Translations under genes and position numbers: made by a program
The notes under the pieces: model-generated
Databases searched by the model: none
The model's input: the letters and a program-made list of their open reading frames with translations, nothing else
What the model was told of the DNA's origin: nothing
NCBI GenBank assembly: GCA_018398585.1
Contig: JAGTTD010000026.1
Location: forward strand, 1,307,001 to 1,371,000
Length of the DNA stretch: 64,000 bases
Source of the DNA: Simmondsia chinensis
Taxonomy: Eukaryota > Streptophyta > Magnoliopsida > Caryophyllales > Simmondsiaceae
Direction of reading: 5' to 3'
Shown here: one piece after another, positions 11,192 to 22,640 of the stretch
Layout: each line of letters starts with the position of its first letter
How positions within the stretch are numbered: position 1 is the first letter of the stretch

Positions 11192-11331
11192 TCACGCCAG
11201 GCGGAGGGTGGCATTGGTGCCTTGCTCCACCAGTAGAGTTGAGGTTAGCACCGATTTGGCCCAAGTGTTGCTCGATCTGCCAGAATCACTTTGACGTCTT
11301 CCAAGGCCAATCGTTACAGGAAGCGAACTGT

Positions 11332-11343
11332 GCTCTGATACCA
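11332..11343 (-). promoter_or_regulatory. gypsy primer binding site (tRNA-iMet)
   Basis: The minus strand reads TGGTATCAGAGC two bases inside the 5' LTR. This is the usual plant retrotransposon sequence complementary to the 3' end of initiator methionine tRNA. Confidence 0.88.
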
Positions 11344-11345
11344 GA

Positions 11346-11821
11346 TGATGCAGCGCGTGATGGAAAAAATTGGGCAACGGGAAGGTTCAACTGCCTTCCC
11401 TTTGAATTTTATTATTACTGAAATAAAATTAATAAAAGAGGTTCATAAGCTCGTTTCTCATAGGTCGAGAAATTAAGGTTACAAAAAGGAAGAAAATAAT
11501 TTATTGGAATTCTAATTGGATGAATCAAAGCCTAACCCCTCTCCTCCTTTTATTGGGAAGATTAAGGATTTTAAATCTGCTATAATTAAGGAAATAAAAT
11601 CTTAATAAAATCGGGAATTGGACTAGATAAGTAAAATATCTAAACTTTCCTAATAAAATCTGGAATAAACTAGATAAGTAAAATATCTAAACTTTCCTAC
11701 AATCATGGCTAAAAACACGGCTCCAAGGTTTGGCGTTCACTGGGTCCTTCTACTGCTCTGCTTGGCGTCACACTAAGCTCATCCTACCGCCAAGCTGGGC
11801 GCCACTCAACTCGCTGCATCA
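11346..11821 (-). repeat. gypsy 5' LTR
   Basis: Matches 6602-7090 with scattered differences. Its outer end abuts the CGTTA duplication and its inner end abuts the primer binding site. Confidence 0.93.
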
Positions 11822-12174
11822 CGTTATTTAATCAATTAAATCCAAAAATCAATTTGTCCCCTTTTAACTTTGTTGTCAATTTCATCTCCTTTCTTCTTCG
11901 TCTTTCTTCTTCTCTACACTCCTTTTGTCCTCTCTATTGCCACCATCACTCAACCAACCCAACCCCAAACACAAAAACAAAAATAAACCCATTTCAAAAA
12001 TCCCAAAAATAAAAAGACCCAAAAAAAAAAAAAACCCAAAAATTAAATCCATTTTTTTATTCGAGTATTTAGATATACATCCACTGCGGTTATTGTTTAT
12101 GTCTCGCACTCTGCTTTTATAAGTAGATCTAATTATCTAGTTAAAGGTATTTATTCCTTAAGCGGCTATTGTAC
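11822..12174 (+). repeat. promoter/leader repeat unit, continuation after gypsy insertion
   Basis: Starts CGTTATTTAATCAATTAAATCC, matching 6257-6278, and runs through the C/T-rich and A-rich leader to about 12060. It then enters the link block (TAGATATACATCCACTGC...AATTATCTAGTTA) that matches 6465-6535. This is the unit immediately upstream of the gene's own promoter. Confidence 0.65.
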
Positions 12175-12384
12175 TCTCTATATAGACTTTTAATCTCATT
12201 ATTTAATCAATTCAATTGTGCCTTTTAACTTTGTTATAAATTTCATCTCCTCTTCTCTACACTCATTGCCACCATCACTAAACCAACCCAACCCCAAAAT
12301 CAAAAACAAACACAAACCCACTTCAAAAAACCCAAAAACAAAAATACCCAGAAAAAAAAAAAAATCCATTTTTGCATCCAAAAA
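12175..12384 (+). promoter_or_regulatory. predicted core promoter and 5' leader of WAV3-like gene
   Basis: A TATA-like CTCTATATAGAC at 12175-12186 is followed by CATTATTTAATC, a C/T-rich stretch and an A/C-rich leader running to the ATG at 12385. The arrangement repeats that of three upstream units. The transcription start is not determined. About 30 bp after the TATA would place it near 12215 and give a leader of roughly 170 nt. Confidence 0.5.
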
Positions 12385-12660
12385 ATGGTGACAAAGTGGA
12401 GAAGAGCCTTTTGCACAACAATCCCAAGAGACCCAGAATCCCTCCACCACCACCACCACCACCACCACCAGCAGCAGCGCCGCCCCAGCAACCACCAGCA
12501 CCCGCCGGAGACTAGTGTTAGCCACCCAACTACGCCGACTCTTCGGTGCCGGACCGCCGCAGCGCCGCCGTGTAAGAGCGGGGAGAAGAGAGCTAAGAGT
12601 ACTCCTTCTTTACCTCGATCACCGTTTTCTATACTGAAGAACTCCCTCAGGCTTTCAAGA
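12385..12660 (+). CDS. WAV3: WAV3-like exon 1
   Basis: Ninety-two codons run from ATG to SR, with donor AAGA/GTAAGA at 12661. It encodes the conserved N-terminal block, eight His codons (CAC repeats), a Gln/Pro-rich stretch and [14 protein letters not shown]. The open frame continues into the intron as low-complexity residues and should not be read past 12660. Confidence 0.88.
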
Positions 12661-15600
12661 GTAAGATTTTTTTACTTGCTATTTTTGGTAAATTACATCT
12701 TAGTAACTTTAGGTTTGATGAATTATTTTTTTAAAATATTTGGGTTTTTTTAGTTAAAAATAAACTTAAATTTTAGGGGTAATTTTAAAAAATAAACTAG
12801 ATTTTTTTAATTTTTAAATATTACACTTAAACTTTCTAAAATTTTCCTATGTTACATTTTAATGTTAGCGCCTTAACATCCGTTAGTTTTTACTGATATG
12901 ACATTTAAAATAATAGTTTTTTTAAAATATAACAATCACTTTTTAAAATATTTTCAAAATTTTAAATATTTAAAGTATTATTTAAATATTTTAAAATTAT
13001 TTTAAGGAGAATTATGACTTAGGTTCCAAATCACTTAAATATCTTGACATTTCAATATATATAATGAGGTACTGTGAGGTTTGAATATTCTAATAGTTAG
13101 GTACTCTATGTTGAAATTTGATGAATTTATGTAAGAATCAAGCCAATCTTATACTAAAGATGCTAATACAGTGCATGATTAAAATGATATAATAGGATAT
13201 GTCAATATTTTCAACAAAAATTTAACAAACTGAAATTGGACGTAGACTTCCTATATATTTGCAAAATCATGTGTTGTTTCAGCATCTTTTTTGTAAAAGA
13301 TCATGAAATTCCAACGAATATACTTATATATTATCGAAATCATACTTTACTTTAGAATTTTTCAATGAAAATCTATTAAATTTTGAAGGAAGAATTTAAA
13401 ACTTCAAAGTGTCTGAATGATAAAATTTTTACACCTCAAGATATGATATTGTTTATTTTGAAACGTGAAAAATACTTAAATGATAAATGATTGAACTTCA
13501 AAAATAATATTTTCTTCTACTTTGACACTATTTTTATGCTTTTATTTAGAAAGATAAAAATAACTTCAGCTTCCATTTAAAAAGTACTTTTAGACCAAGC
13601 ATATACAAAATAAAAAAAAAGTTTGAAAAAAAAAAAAAACAATTTCGCGATAACTAAAATAGTAGACAAACATGTCCTATGACCACATATAAGCCTAATT
13701 GGAAAATATTAAGTAACCCACTAAACTTATATACTGGTCTCTCTTTTTTCACAACTCCTATATCATATTCACATTTGACTCATCTGTAAAGTAACCGTTA
13801 GTAATGACTTTTTCTTCAGCGAATGCAGGGTGAATGTGGAGTGTGCAAGGAAAGGGTAAAACCCGGCCAAGGAAGAGCCATATACACGGCCGAGTGCTCC
13901 CACATCTTCCACTTTCCCTGCATATCCGCCCACGTTTCCATACTCTCCACTCCCCTCTTCTCCTGCCCCGTTTGTAACCTCCCTTGGAAGGACGTCCCTC
14001 TTCTCTCTCTCCACCCTCCTCCATCGCTGGATTCCGACGCACCTGTCATCGAAAAAACCATTACCACTGCCATAACCACCGCTGCCTCCACCAAGACCCT
14101 AATCGATGATAAGAAGGTTAAAACCTCTGCTGGCGAAACACGGTACGGGAATTAAATGGAATCTAATACATATATGTATTATTATACTATATATATATAT
14201 ATGAGAAATTTTCGGTCAAAAGTTTATTACCATGAAGTAATAGAATGTTAGTCAAAATGGTGGTAACAGAAACATAAAACATAATAAAAGATAAGATATA
14301 ATTAATAATTTAAGACTTAAGATGAAAAATTTAGCAAAAAATAGATTTGTAGGGAATGATAATTACAAATTAATATTTATATCTTACATAGGAAAAATTG
14401 GATACGTGTCGTAATACATTATACGGACAACATTAAAAAAATGCATATTTCACCATATTATGGGTAATATTACGTAAATGCCCTTTTGAGGCTAGTCCTG
14501 ACATTGTCGTGGTCCAAAGCAGAGGTTTCAAACGAGGAGACCTTCATACAATTAAGTTCTTAACAAAATAATAGTAATACACCGAATCATAGAAAAATTT
14601 CATTCTAATACTTTTAAAAATACAATTCCTAAAATTTTGGGCTTAACGCGGTTTCTAGGGTTAATGTCCAACCCCGTGCCCTAAATATGTATCCAAAAGG
14701 TATATCATGCATGCATTTTACTAACAAAGGTTAAAATTAGGTTTTCGGAGAGATCGTACAATGACGACGAACCGCTTCTTTCTCCGATCACTGGAGGTAG
14801 GTTTAATCCGATACCGGAGGCTGATGAGGATGAATTCAGCGAAGAAATAGAAGAATTTCAAGGATTTTGTGTGAACTCGAATCCAAATCATAAGATCGAA
14901 TCGTTTAATTTGAATAATCATCCGAAGATTAGTAGAAATGTGGAGGTGAAATTGCTGCCGGAGGCAGCGGTAATTTCCGCCGGAAAGTCCTACGAGACAT
15001 ACGCTATCGCGTTGAGAGTAAAAGCATCGTCGCCTCCACCACCAGGAAGAGCAACGGTGGCGCCAATTCTTTCTCCGGCGCACCGCGCGGGGATCGATTT
15101 GGTAACAGTTTTGGATCTAAGGGAGAGTATGAAAGGAGAGAAATTAGATATGCTAAAGCGCGCAATGCGGCTTGTGATATCTTCGCTGGGCCCGGCTGAT
15201 CGACTTTCTATTGTGGCTTACGCGACGGCTCCACAACGGCTCATGCCATTGAGGAGGATGACGGCTCAAGGACAGAGATCAGCTCGACTTGTTATTGACC
15301 GGCTTGGTTGTGGTCAGGGAACGGGCCGAGCCAGTGAGGCGCTGAGGAAAGCTTCCAAGGTTCTAGAAGATAGGAGAGAGAAGAACACCGTTGCTAGCAT
15401 CATGCTCTTATCCGACGGTCAGGATTCAAAGGTATGGGTACTAAACCCACTGTCCAATTTTAAAATATTATGATTTTACAATGTCATAATTTTTAGATAC
15501 GGATTTTAAGTGGAATCTTAATTTCGAAAACACTTATGATTCAGGAAGAGTAATAGATCCAATGCCTCAAGGGCTTTCGCATAAGCGAGATCTATAAGGG

Positions 15601-18600
15601 ATGGATGTACGCAGCCTTACCCCTTTAGGATGTAACCTTGCTGAGAGGTTGCTTTCGAGGACCCTCAACCTTTTAGGGTTGACAACACAAGGACTTCCCA
15701 GGAGGTCACCCATCCTGATACTACTCTCATAGTGGTCACCCATTCTGGTACTATTCTCGCCCAAGCACGCTTAACTTTAGAATTTTAATGGAATCTGGTG
15801 CCTTAGTGTCTAATAAATGAATCCTGAAAAAACTTATGATTCATTAAGATTAAATTAAACTATCTTATAGGATTATAAGTTGATTTTATGATTCTACTGA
15901 TCCTATCTCAATACTATAAAATTTTATTAATAAAATGCTAAAAGGAAAAACGTTTTAACATATATTAAAAATGAACTTACTTTCTCCCATGAGTAAAATA
16001 AATTTAAATTAAGTATTTATTTATACATACTAGATTAAGCTTATTTTAAGTTATAATTTTAATTTACCTAAAATAAAGCTTGATTATCTGCGTATATTCG
16101 GTTGAATCTTAGGTAGATGTTAAAACTCTATGTATGAGTCCAGTAAAAACCTCTCAAATACGAGATTAACTTACATATCTAATTGTTTACTCTACGTAAT
16201 ACTAATTGATTTTACTATGATAACCCCCCTATTTGCATATCTCAAATATGGCAACTCAATAAATTGAGCCTAAAACCCGTTCAAATTTTGTAATAGAATC
16301 TCGAATTTAACAACTTTGCTCACAGGTCAACAACACCTCAAATCAACGAAAACCCTCACCCCACATGTCCTCAACCCGGTTTGCTCACATCGAGATCCCA
16401 GTTCACCCCTCGGGTTACGGTCTGAACCCAGATTCCCACACCGAACCTGCCGAGGACTCGTTTGCAAAGTGCGTGGGCGGGTTACTTAGCGTGGTGGTTC
16501 AGGACCTGAGGGTCCAGCTCGGGTTGGGTTCCGGTTCAGCTCCAGGTGAGATCATGGGGGTTTATTCGACATGGACCGGCCAGCCCACGTTAATGAGAGG
16601 TGACTCGGTCCGGTTCGGGAGCCTATACGCGCAGGAGGAGAGAGAGTTGTTGATCGAATTGAAAATGCCCACGTCAGCTATTGGGTCCCACCACGTGATT
16701 TCGGTACACTGCACCTACAGGTATGGACTAGTATATTTTGTAAATAATAAAATCGTACCATTTGAATTGAATTCCTACATGAAGTTATATTTTTTGATAA
16801 TTTAACTTTTGTATTGGCTTTTCAGGAAGTATATAAAAGATGTTTGATTATCGGGATGAGAAATAGAACTTTCTTAGAAAAGTTAGTTAAAAAAAAAAAA
16901 AACTAAGGAATTATAACTTACCTGAAGGCTAGATGATTTACTTTCTACGTTTTGAAGGAATTGAAAATTGTCTATGTAGTTTTCGCTTACTACATTCTGC
17001 TAACTTCTTGCCAACTAAATAAGGCCACATTATTGAATATACCTAATGAGAAATTTATGGCAAGCAAACAAATAAAATAATGTTTCTCGTTCGAAAGAAG
17101 TGTGAGAGAATAGTGTAGAGAGCATGACCGACAGGGTTGCTGAAATATCATATATATTAGTTTCTATATTTTGAGGTTTGGTATCTTAATTTTTTAGTTC
17201 AAAAACTTTATGAAATAATTTTTTAGTTTAAAAGTTATATGTATTTAAAAAATTAGTCCAAATCATGTGCAAAAACGTGTCTTAAACCCATTATTCTCCC
17301 GCTATTCCCGTCATCCACATTTGAACTACAATATTATAATACTGCTAATGAAGCAGAGTTGAACAAGAGGCCCATTTTGTACCTTTAACAAACCGTCGTT
17401 TGAACTATTTTATTATATAACTTTTGGATTAAAATATTATTTTATAAAGTTAACTAAAAAATTAATGCACCAAACCTTATAGTACCAATGTGCAACTAAC
17501 CCAAAATTTTGAGATGAAAATTGCTAACACGGAACATGATTTTGGCTAAGACTTGGTCTGTCGATTTATTAAGGTCCCTTTTGAAATCTAGTGGTATTAT
17601 CAGCATATCAACATTAATAATTGACGAAATAACAATCGGGTATATTATTAAAACAGGAATATTTATAATATATAGAATTCGATCAAGCATATATATGCTT
17701 AAATACTCCCGTTATAAAAAAAATAATCCATCAATCCAAGTTACGTTGGACCCCTAAAATCTTAAAATTGTCTTATATATTGTTGGATTCATATTTTATA
17801 TAGACTCGTTTGATATATTAGAACATAAAGATATTTATAGAATAAATATTTAAATCTCAGACTATCTAAGTGATAGTATGTACAAATTTCAGGGACCCAG
17901 TTACACAAGAAGTAATGTACGGCAAGGAGCGGGCCCTACTAGTCCCACGTCCCCACTCCGTTAGATCATCGGAACCTAGAATCCAACGGCTCAGAAACTT
18001 CTTCATCGCTATACGCGCCGTAGCACAGTCCCGGCGGCTAGTGGAGCACAGCGACTTCGCCGGTGCATGCCAATTGCTGACCGCGGCGCGTGAGGTTCTG
18101 ACTGAGGTATTTCAACTAGCATTTTGAAAATAGCCTCTCTATGGTTAGCACCCTATAGGGGTAAACTTGTGTAAATCTTACTTTTTTTGGACCCTATCTT
18201 ACTGAGTTGTATTAATAAAAAGTCCATTCTCTGGTGAGAAAGCATCATTTTTTGTTGACAGAGCTGAAGTGGGACATTTCTTTTTAATTAATGCTACAGT
18301 AAAATAATAAAAATACTCTTCCATAAGCACATTTTTAAACAAATTAAGGGAATACAGATAGTTTTTATATATCATAACGTCTCGAATTTTTCACTAATAA
18401 CGTAAGAATAAGCATATTGAATGGCACTTTTGTCGTTGTGATGTAGCATTAATGAAAAAATACAGTTACTACATCAACTCTATCGATAAAAAATGACGTT
18501 ATCACATTGGAGAGAGTCTTTTTTTTAATTAATATAACAAAAATTTATGGATCTTTTTATTATTTTTAAAAACGTCGAGATACTAAAATGTAAATAATCC

Positions 18601-19423
18601 TAAAATATAGTATGAAAATTGAATAGATATCAATACGCTTGTCTATTATTCGGCTCTATACCTAAAAGATTCAGTTAAAAGATTCTTGACTTATTTAAAA
18701 ACGTATATATGATTACATTCATATATGTAACAACTCCTAAGAGATCAATGGAGCGTAGAGGTATATAATTATATCAATTTAACTTTTGCTGGATAGTGCT
18801 ACTCATATTAGCGGTAGCAAGAACCATAACACCAAAAAAAAAAAAAAAAAAAGGTACAAGTAAATAGTTTAACAATTAAAGTAGCGAATTTAGCAAAATA
18901 TAGAATATGGATACTGAATTGAGGTAGAAGTATGATTATTTTGGATTGATCATTTTCTTTTTCTTCAGAAAAAATACGAATACGTGTTATAAAATGTGCA
19001 TTAAACAGCTAACATAAAAAAGGTTTAGTTTTCCGTATTATTGGTAATGATACGCAAATGCTCTTATTAAACGGAAAAATACGACTAAGTGTTTATTACA
19101 ACAATTATACACGTATTTTACTACGTTCATAACTAGTTAAACATATTTTATTCCTTTGCTTGTCACAGGACGGCGAGGAGTACATGAAGGTGGTGGAGGC
19201 CGAGCTGGCGGAGGTGGATCGAAGGAGGAAGAATCAAATGGCGACGAAGATCCAACGGTGGAGAGGCCAAGCGGTTGCAACGGCAACGGTGGAGGAGAAT
19301 GGGGAGTCATTGACACCAACCTCTGCATGGAGGGCGGCGGAGAGACTGGCAAAAATGGCGATTATGAAGAAGGCTTTGAATAAAGTCAGCGATCTCCACG
19401 GCTTCGAAAATGCTAGATTTTGA
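12385..19423 (+). CDS. WAV3: WAV3-like RING/vWA E3 ubiquitin-protein ligase (6 exons)
   Basis: Predicted exons are 12385-12660, 13820-14142, 14741-15431, 16326-16720, 17893-18106 and 19169-19423. All introns are GT-AG and all phases match, giving 717 aa. The family N-terminus [14 protein letters not shown] and a run of eight histidines are followed by a proline/serine-rich stretch. A RING-H2 finger (about aa 98-144) and a vWA domain (about aa 318-430) come next. A conserved C-terminal region ([18 protein letters not shown]) and a helical Arg/Lys-rich tail ending NARF complete the protein. WAV3 proteins are E3 ligases acting in root gravitropism and auxin-related growth (family knowledge). The vWA MIDAS reads DLRES instead of DxSxS. 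Introns hold a 5S SINE and other repeats. Confidence 0.92.
13012..13505. repeat. long-TIR AT-rich repeat (copy in WAV3 intron 1)
   Basis: The left side carries TTAGGTTCCAAATCACTTAAATATC and AATGAGGTACTGTGAGGTTT. The right side carries the inverse CACCTCAAGATATGATATTG and AATACTTAAATGATAAATGA. The same inverted layout occurs at 31585-32146 and 47850-48256. It has no coding capacity and its class is unassigned. Confidence 0.45.
13820..14142 (+). CDS. WAV3: WAV3-like exon 2 (RING-H2)
   Basis: The acceptor is TTTTTCTTCAG at 13809-13819. An alternative in-frame acceptor at 13828 would remove three residues. Zinc ligands are [15 protein letters not shown] and SCPVC, a C3H2C3 arrangement that supports E2 binding. 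The donor is ACACG/GTACGG, phase 2. Confidence 0.88.
14200..14480. repeat. dispersed AT-rich repeat (WAV3 intron 2)
   Basis: Shared words (GGTCAAAAGTTTATT, TTAGTCAAAATGGTGGTAACAG, AATTTAGCAAAAAATAG, GGATACGTGTCGTAATAC, GGGTAATATTACG) recur in the same order at about 18781-19060 and 31390-31582. This is a dispersed repeat of unknown class. Confidence 0.45.
14741..15431 (+). CDS. WAV3: WAV3-like exon 3 (vWA)
   Basis: The acceptor ends TTAG at 14740. The exon encodes [22 protein letters not shown], the beta-rich [15 protein letters not shown] segment and the vWA core [38 protein letters not shown] and [12 protein letters not shown]. The donor is TCAAAG/GTATGG, phase 0. The last MIDAS aspartate (SDG) is present but the first serine is replaced by arginine. 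Confidence 0.9.
15544..15825 (-). mobile_element. 5S rRNA-derived SINE in WAV3 intron 3 (copy 2)
   Basis: An 18-bp target duplication (15526-15543 and 15826-15843, one mismatch) brackets the insert. On the minus strand a 5S-like head (AAGCGTGCTTGGGCGAGAATAG) is followed by the SINE body ending near 15550. The 5S box C region is present twice (15704-15730 and 15734-15760) in direct order. It lies antisense in the intron. Confidence 0.85.
16326..16720 (+). CDS. WAV3: WAV3-like exon 4
   Basis: The acceptor is TTTGCTCACAG and the donor CCTACAG/GTATGG. The exon begins [32 protein letters not shown]. It then encodes [32 protein letters not shown] and the beta-strand-rich [22 protein letters not shown], characteristic of the region after vWA in this family. 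Confidence 0.9.
17893..18106 (+). CDS. WAV3: WAV3-like exon 5
   Basis: The acceptor is AAATTTCAG. The phase-2 codon AG/G restores arginine, followed by [62 protein letters not shown]. The donor is ACTGAG/GTATTT. This is the conserved helical C-terminal block. Confidence 0.9.
18200..18602. repeat. dispersed repeat (WAV3 intron 5)
   Basis: Parallel to 20271-20803: ACAGTAAAATAATAAAAATAC, ATAACGTCTCGAATTTTTC, TAGCATTAATGAAAAAATACAG and AGATACTAAAATGTAAATAA occur in the same order. The right end is the inverse complement of the TTATTTACATTTTAGTGTTC start seen at 20271, so the family seems to have terminal inverted repeats. A third piece is at 51040-51225. Confidence 0.45.
18781..19060. repeat. 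dispersed AT-rich repeat (WAV3 intron 5)
   Basis: Same family as 14200-14480 (AATTTAGCAAAATATAG, CGAATACGTGTTATAAAATG, ATTGGTAATGATACGCAAATGC). It contains an A-rich run of about 20 at 18833-18852. Confidence 0.4.
19169..19423 (+). CDS. WAV3: WAV3-like exon 6 (C-terminus)
   Basis: The acceptor is TTGTCACAG. The exon encodes [23 protein letters not shown], a basic segment, and [33 protein letters not shown], then TGA at 19421-19423. The terminal Gly-Phe-Glu-Asn-Ala-Arg-Phe is typical of the family. The frame joins exon 5 in phase 0. Confidence 0.9.
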   Translation, partial: DGEEYMKVVEAELAEVDRRRKNQMATKIQRWRGQAVATATVEENGESLTPTSAWRAAERLAKMAIMKKALNKVSDLHGFENARF

Positions 19424-20270
19424 TTTTTTTTTTCCCCCTTCTCGAGAAACAAAATTTGTTATATGGGTACTTGTACTATAACATTTCAGTATATTTAACA
19501 AGACATCTTGAGATTTAAAAGTATAATTATCATATGTTTTCAGTAAGGTTTTTCTTTAAAACTGTTAAAGTAGAATGTGCTTAGTTAGGTTGCTTTAGTT
19601 ATAAAATGTTGTCATCATATATAGAGGTCTATTTTGATAGAATTTGATGCTTTTCACTGTAAAATACTGATGTAATATGTAATTCTGTAATATATTTTAA
19701 GAAAATTAAGTATTTTTTTTGCCATAATTCAACCGTTTACTCGACAAAAGAATAATATAGCATGTATATATGTTACATTATTATATATATTTTTTAATCA
19801 AAATTACATATATATGTAACAAAATTTCACCAAATTATAGCAACGGATAACATGATTTGCAAATTTTATTTAAAGTATTAAAATTTTAAGTTATCTGAAT
19901 GATAAATGCTTAAATTTTATGGTTTCAAACATTAAATTTATTATTATCAGGATGATCAACAACAAATTTGAAACTCCTCCTTGGCAAATTCAGGCTGTTG
20001 TTTTTAATGTTTTAACTTTTTTTTAATTGTTTCGAGTTTATCTCGTTTTCCTGGTACATAGATCAGCAAATGACGTAACCTTTGAAATTTCTAAACATCA
20101 TAGTACAGGTTCATGTGTGCGTGATTGGATTAACTCACCCGTTTTTTGGGTTGTCCAAACTCTATTGATTGACAGTAACGAATAGTCCGGTCTCGAGCCT
20201 TTTGGGATAAAAAAAAGTAAATTTATTTAAAAAAAATACTTAATAAATGAACAAATCATAAAAAAAGGGT
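19424..20270. other. 3' flank of WAV3-like gene
   Basis: AT-rich sequence after the stop codon. Transcript end signals are likely here, but I cannot choose one. From about 19700 it is anonymous AT-rich DNA without a recognised gene. Confidence 0.4.
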
Positions 20271-20803
20271 TATTTACATTTTAGTGTTCTATCGTTTTTA
20301 GAAATAATAAAAATAACATTGACTTTTTTAAATTATTAAAAAAACCTCCTAAGTTTTTGTCGTCTTAATAAAAAGACCCTAAGCTTCTGTCATATTAACA
20401 AAAAGGTTCATATGCGATGTGAAGATTTTATTTTTAGTTTACAGTGTTGACATTATAGCTGCAATTATAGTAAAATAATAAAAATACCTTTTAATAACCA
20501 TATTTGAAACAAATTAGGCTAAAACAGATGGCTTCTACATAATATAACATCTCAAATTTCGGGCTTATAAAGTAAAAATGAGGATTTTTAAGCATACTTT
20601 GGGTCATTTTATTGAAGCATTAATAAAATACAGTTAACATGTTAGCTCTATCAATAAAAAATAATGTTATTACGCTTGAGAGGGGCGTTTTTATTAATAT
20701 AAGAAAAACTTAGAGGCCATTTTTATAATTTAAAAATAATAAAAGTTCTTTTTATTATTTTTAAAAATATCAAAATACTAAAATATAAATAATTTAATAA
20801 AAA
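20271..20803. repeat. non-autonomous TIR-type repeat
   Basis: Starts TTATTTACATTTTAGTGTTCT and ends ATACTAAAATATAAATAAT, an imperfect terminal inversion. The interior matches 18200-18602, including the TATAACATCTCAAATTTC and GTTAGCTCTATCAATAAAAA words. It has no gene. Confidence 0.5.
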
Positions 20804-21039
20804 AGGGTAAAAAGAAAGGAAAGGGACAAGGGAAGTACCAGACGGCGCGGGGCTTTTGTGCAAAAAGATAGAAAATGATGTGATTGATTTTTATTTTTTT
20901 GGAAAAATATTTTTATCTTATTTTATTTTTTTCCTAATTTTGTAATTTTTATTTTATTTGAACTTGAAATCTGGAAAAAAAAGAAAAAAAAAAAATGAAG
21001 GGCCCCAATATCCCAATTTGTATTAATGTTTTATTTATG

Positions 21040-21419
21040 GGTTATTTGCACTAATGATCCCTGTATTTTATTAATTATATTAATTTAGCCCTTTTATTTT
21101 TAATTGTGTTAATTTAATTCCTCTACTATATGTATTATGTTAATTTAGTCCTATAATTAAATTAAAATCAAAATTAATGATGAAATTTTAACGATACAAT
21201 CATGTTAAATATAAGTAATCCACTACAAATCCATCCATTGATATAATTTAACCCAACGTGTCATCAAATCATTAAAAATTTTATGAAAAACTTAACAAAT
21301 TTTACTCTAAGGACTTAATTGATACAATACAAATAGTAGAGGGATTAAATTGACATAATTAAAAGTACAAGGATCAAATTGACACAATAGGTAAAGTACA
21401 TGGACTTTTGGCCTAAATA
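21040..21419. mobile_element. MITE of GGGTTATTT...TTTAGTCC family
   Basis: Left end GGGTTATTTGCACTAATGATCC; right end, inverted, AGGGTTATTTAGGCCAAAAG. It is flanked by TTATTTAT on both sides, a low-complexity 8-bp duplication. Internal inverted arms are TAATTTAGCCCTTTTA...TTAATTTAGTCC and TTGACATAATTAAAAGTAC. Relatives lie at 34560-34720 and 61861-62160. Confidence 0.6.
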
Positions 21420-21429
21420 ACCCTTTATT

Positions 21430-22384
21430 TATTTATTGCTTGTCACAAAAGAAAAATAAAAATATTGTTCTTGTTTTGATAGAAAATATTTGTCATCCTA
21501 AGTTTATCTTTTTATATATTTTTTTGTGCTAGGTCGATTGTTTCTTTATATAATTTTATAGCAACAAACACAAACACAAAACGTATTTTACTGCATTGAG
21601 GCGAAATTGACTTACTCTCAATAAAACGGAAAACATTTTGATTCTCGTGCAGAAAAATATTTTCTGTCATAATCTGTTGGTGTATTTTCAAAATAAACAA
21701 AAGATGATTTTGCGTCTTTTGGATGAAGTGGTGTGTTTATTTGTGAAGGGGTGTGCTTTTTCATGAAAAGACACTTAAAAACTATAAATAGACCCTCCTT
21801 ATTTCTCGTGATTAGAAGATGGAAAAACAACACTTGAAGACTTTATTCTCTCTTCCATTAAAGTCTCTATCATCTTTTCTCTCTGCGCTCTTATTCTCAC
21901 TTCATATTTGAGATTTTATTATATCTTTGAGACTATTTGTATTAAAGTGGTTCGCCACACACCTTAAAACCAGTGACCGAAATTGATACCTGTCTTATAT
22001 TTTCCTAACGAATTTGTGTATTTCTTCAAATTGTTCTAACATAATCTTATGACATGCTTTATTTTCAACCTCAACTTAGTAAAACATGAATTTTACATAA
22101 ATTTATAAAGTAAATTTATTATTTATTTATAAAGTAAATTTATTTTTCAATTAGAAAGACAAAATTATTTATAATTAAAAATAATTTGAAATAAAATATA
22201 TTCAAAAATATTTTTTTTATTGAACCAAAACAGAGCCTCAGTGTAAATGGAAATATGAGAAATATTCAAGTTGTAATCATGGATGACATAATTGCTGGCT
22301 CTATTCAAAGTCCTTGCATCAAAGTTAGTGTTGAACACAAAGGGGGTAATGCTTGAGTGTACAAATGTTTTTATCCCTATGGAT
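21430..22384. other. no gene seen
   Basis: AT-rich intergenic sequence. The short frames near 21512-21833 have no recognisable domain. A TCCCTAT/GGATACGGG junction at the right marks the next repeat. Confidence 0.35.
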
Positions 22385-22640
22385 ACGGGTGTAAACGAGC
22401 TCAGCCGAGTTGAGTATTTCTTTATTCGAATTCGAGCTTGATAAGGTTTATCGAGCTCAAGCTGAGCTCTTATCGATCTTTCAAATCTTTGTTTAAGATC
22501 GGTTCGATAAGATTTTTTTGTGTTCCATAGTCGGCTTGACTTGATTCGGCTTGTTAGGTTAATCGAGCTAATTTGAGCTCGTTACCGAGCAAAATCGGCT
22601 CATAACAGAGCCAAGCTTTTTATCGAGTCGATTCTACCTT
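22385..22640. mobile_element. hAT-like GAGCTCG-rich element, truncated
   Basis: Starts ACGGGTGTAAACGAGCTCAGCC and carries repeated CGAGCTCAAGCTGAGCTC words. The opposite terminus is not found, so it is probably 3'-truncated near 22640. Confidence 0.5.

Larger units (their letters stand above)
6602..11821 (-). mobile_element. Ty3/gypsy retrotransposon, nearly full length, defective
   Basis: A 5220-bp element has LTRs at 6602-7090 and 11346-11821 and a perfect 5-bp target duplication CGTTA (6597-6601 and 11822-11826). The minus strand has a primer site for initiator tRNA-Met, gag, zinc knuckle, protease, RT, RNase H, integrase and a polypurine tract ACCCGAGGAGGA at 7091-7102. The LTRs differ by many substitutions and small indels, and pol has several stops and frameshifts, so this is an old copy. 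The RT style suggests a chromovirus, but no chromodomain is obvious. Confidence 0.95.

Noticed and set aside
13758..14094. Minus-strand frames over the RING exon
   Set aside because: They are antisense shadows. The plus strand carries the RING motif, splice sites and family homology.
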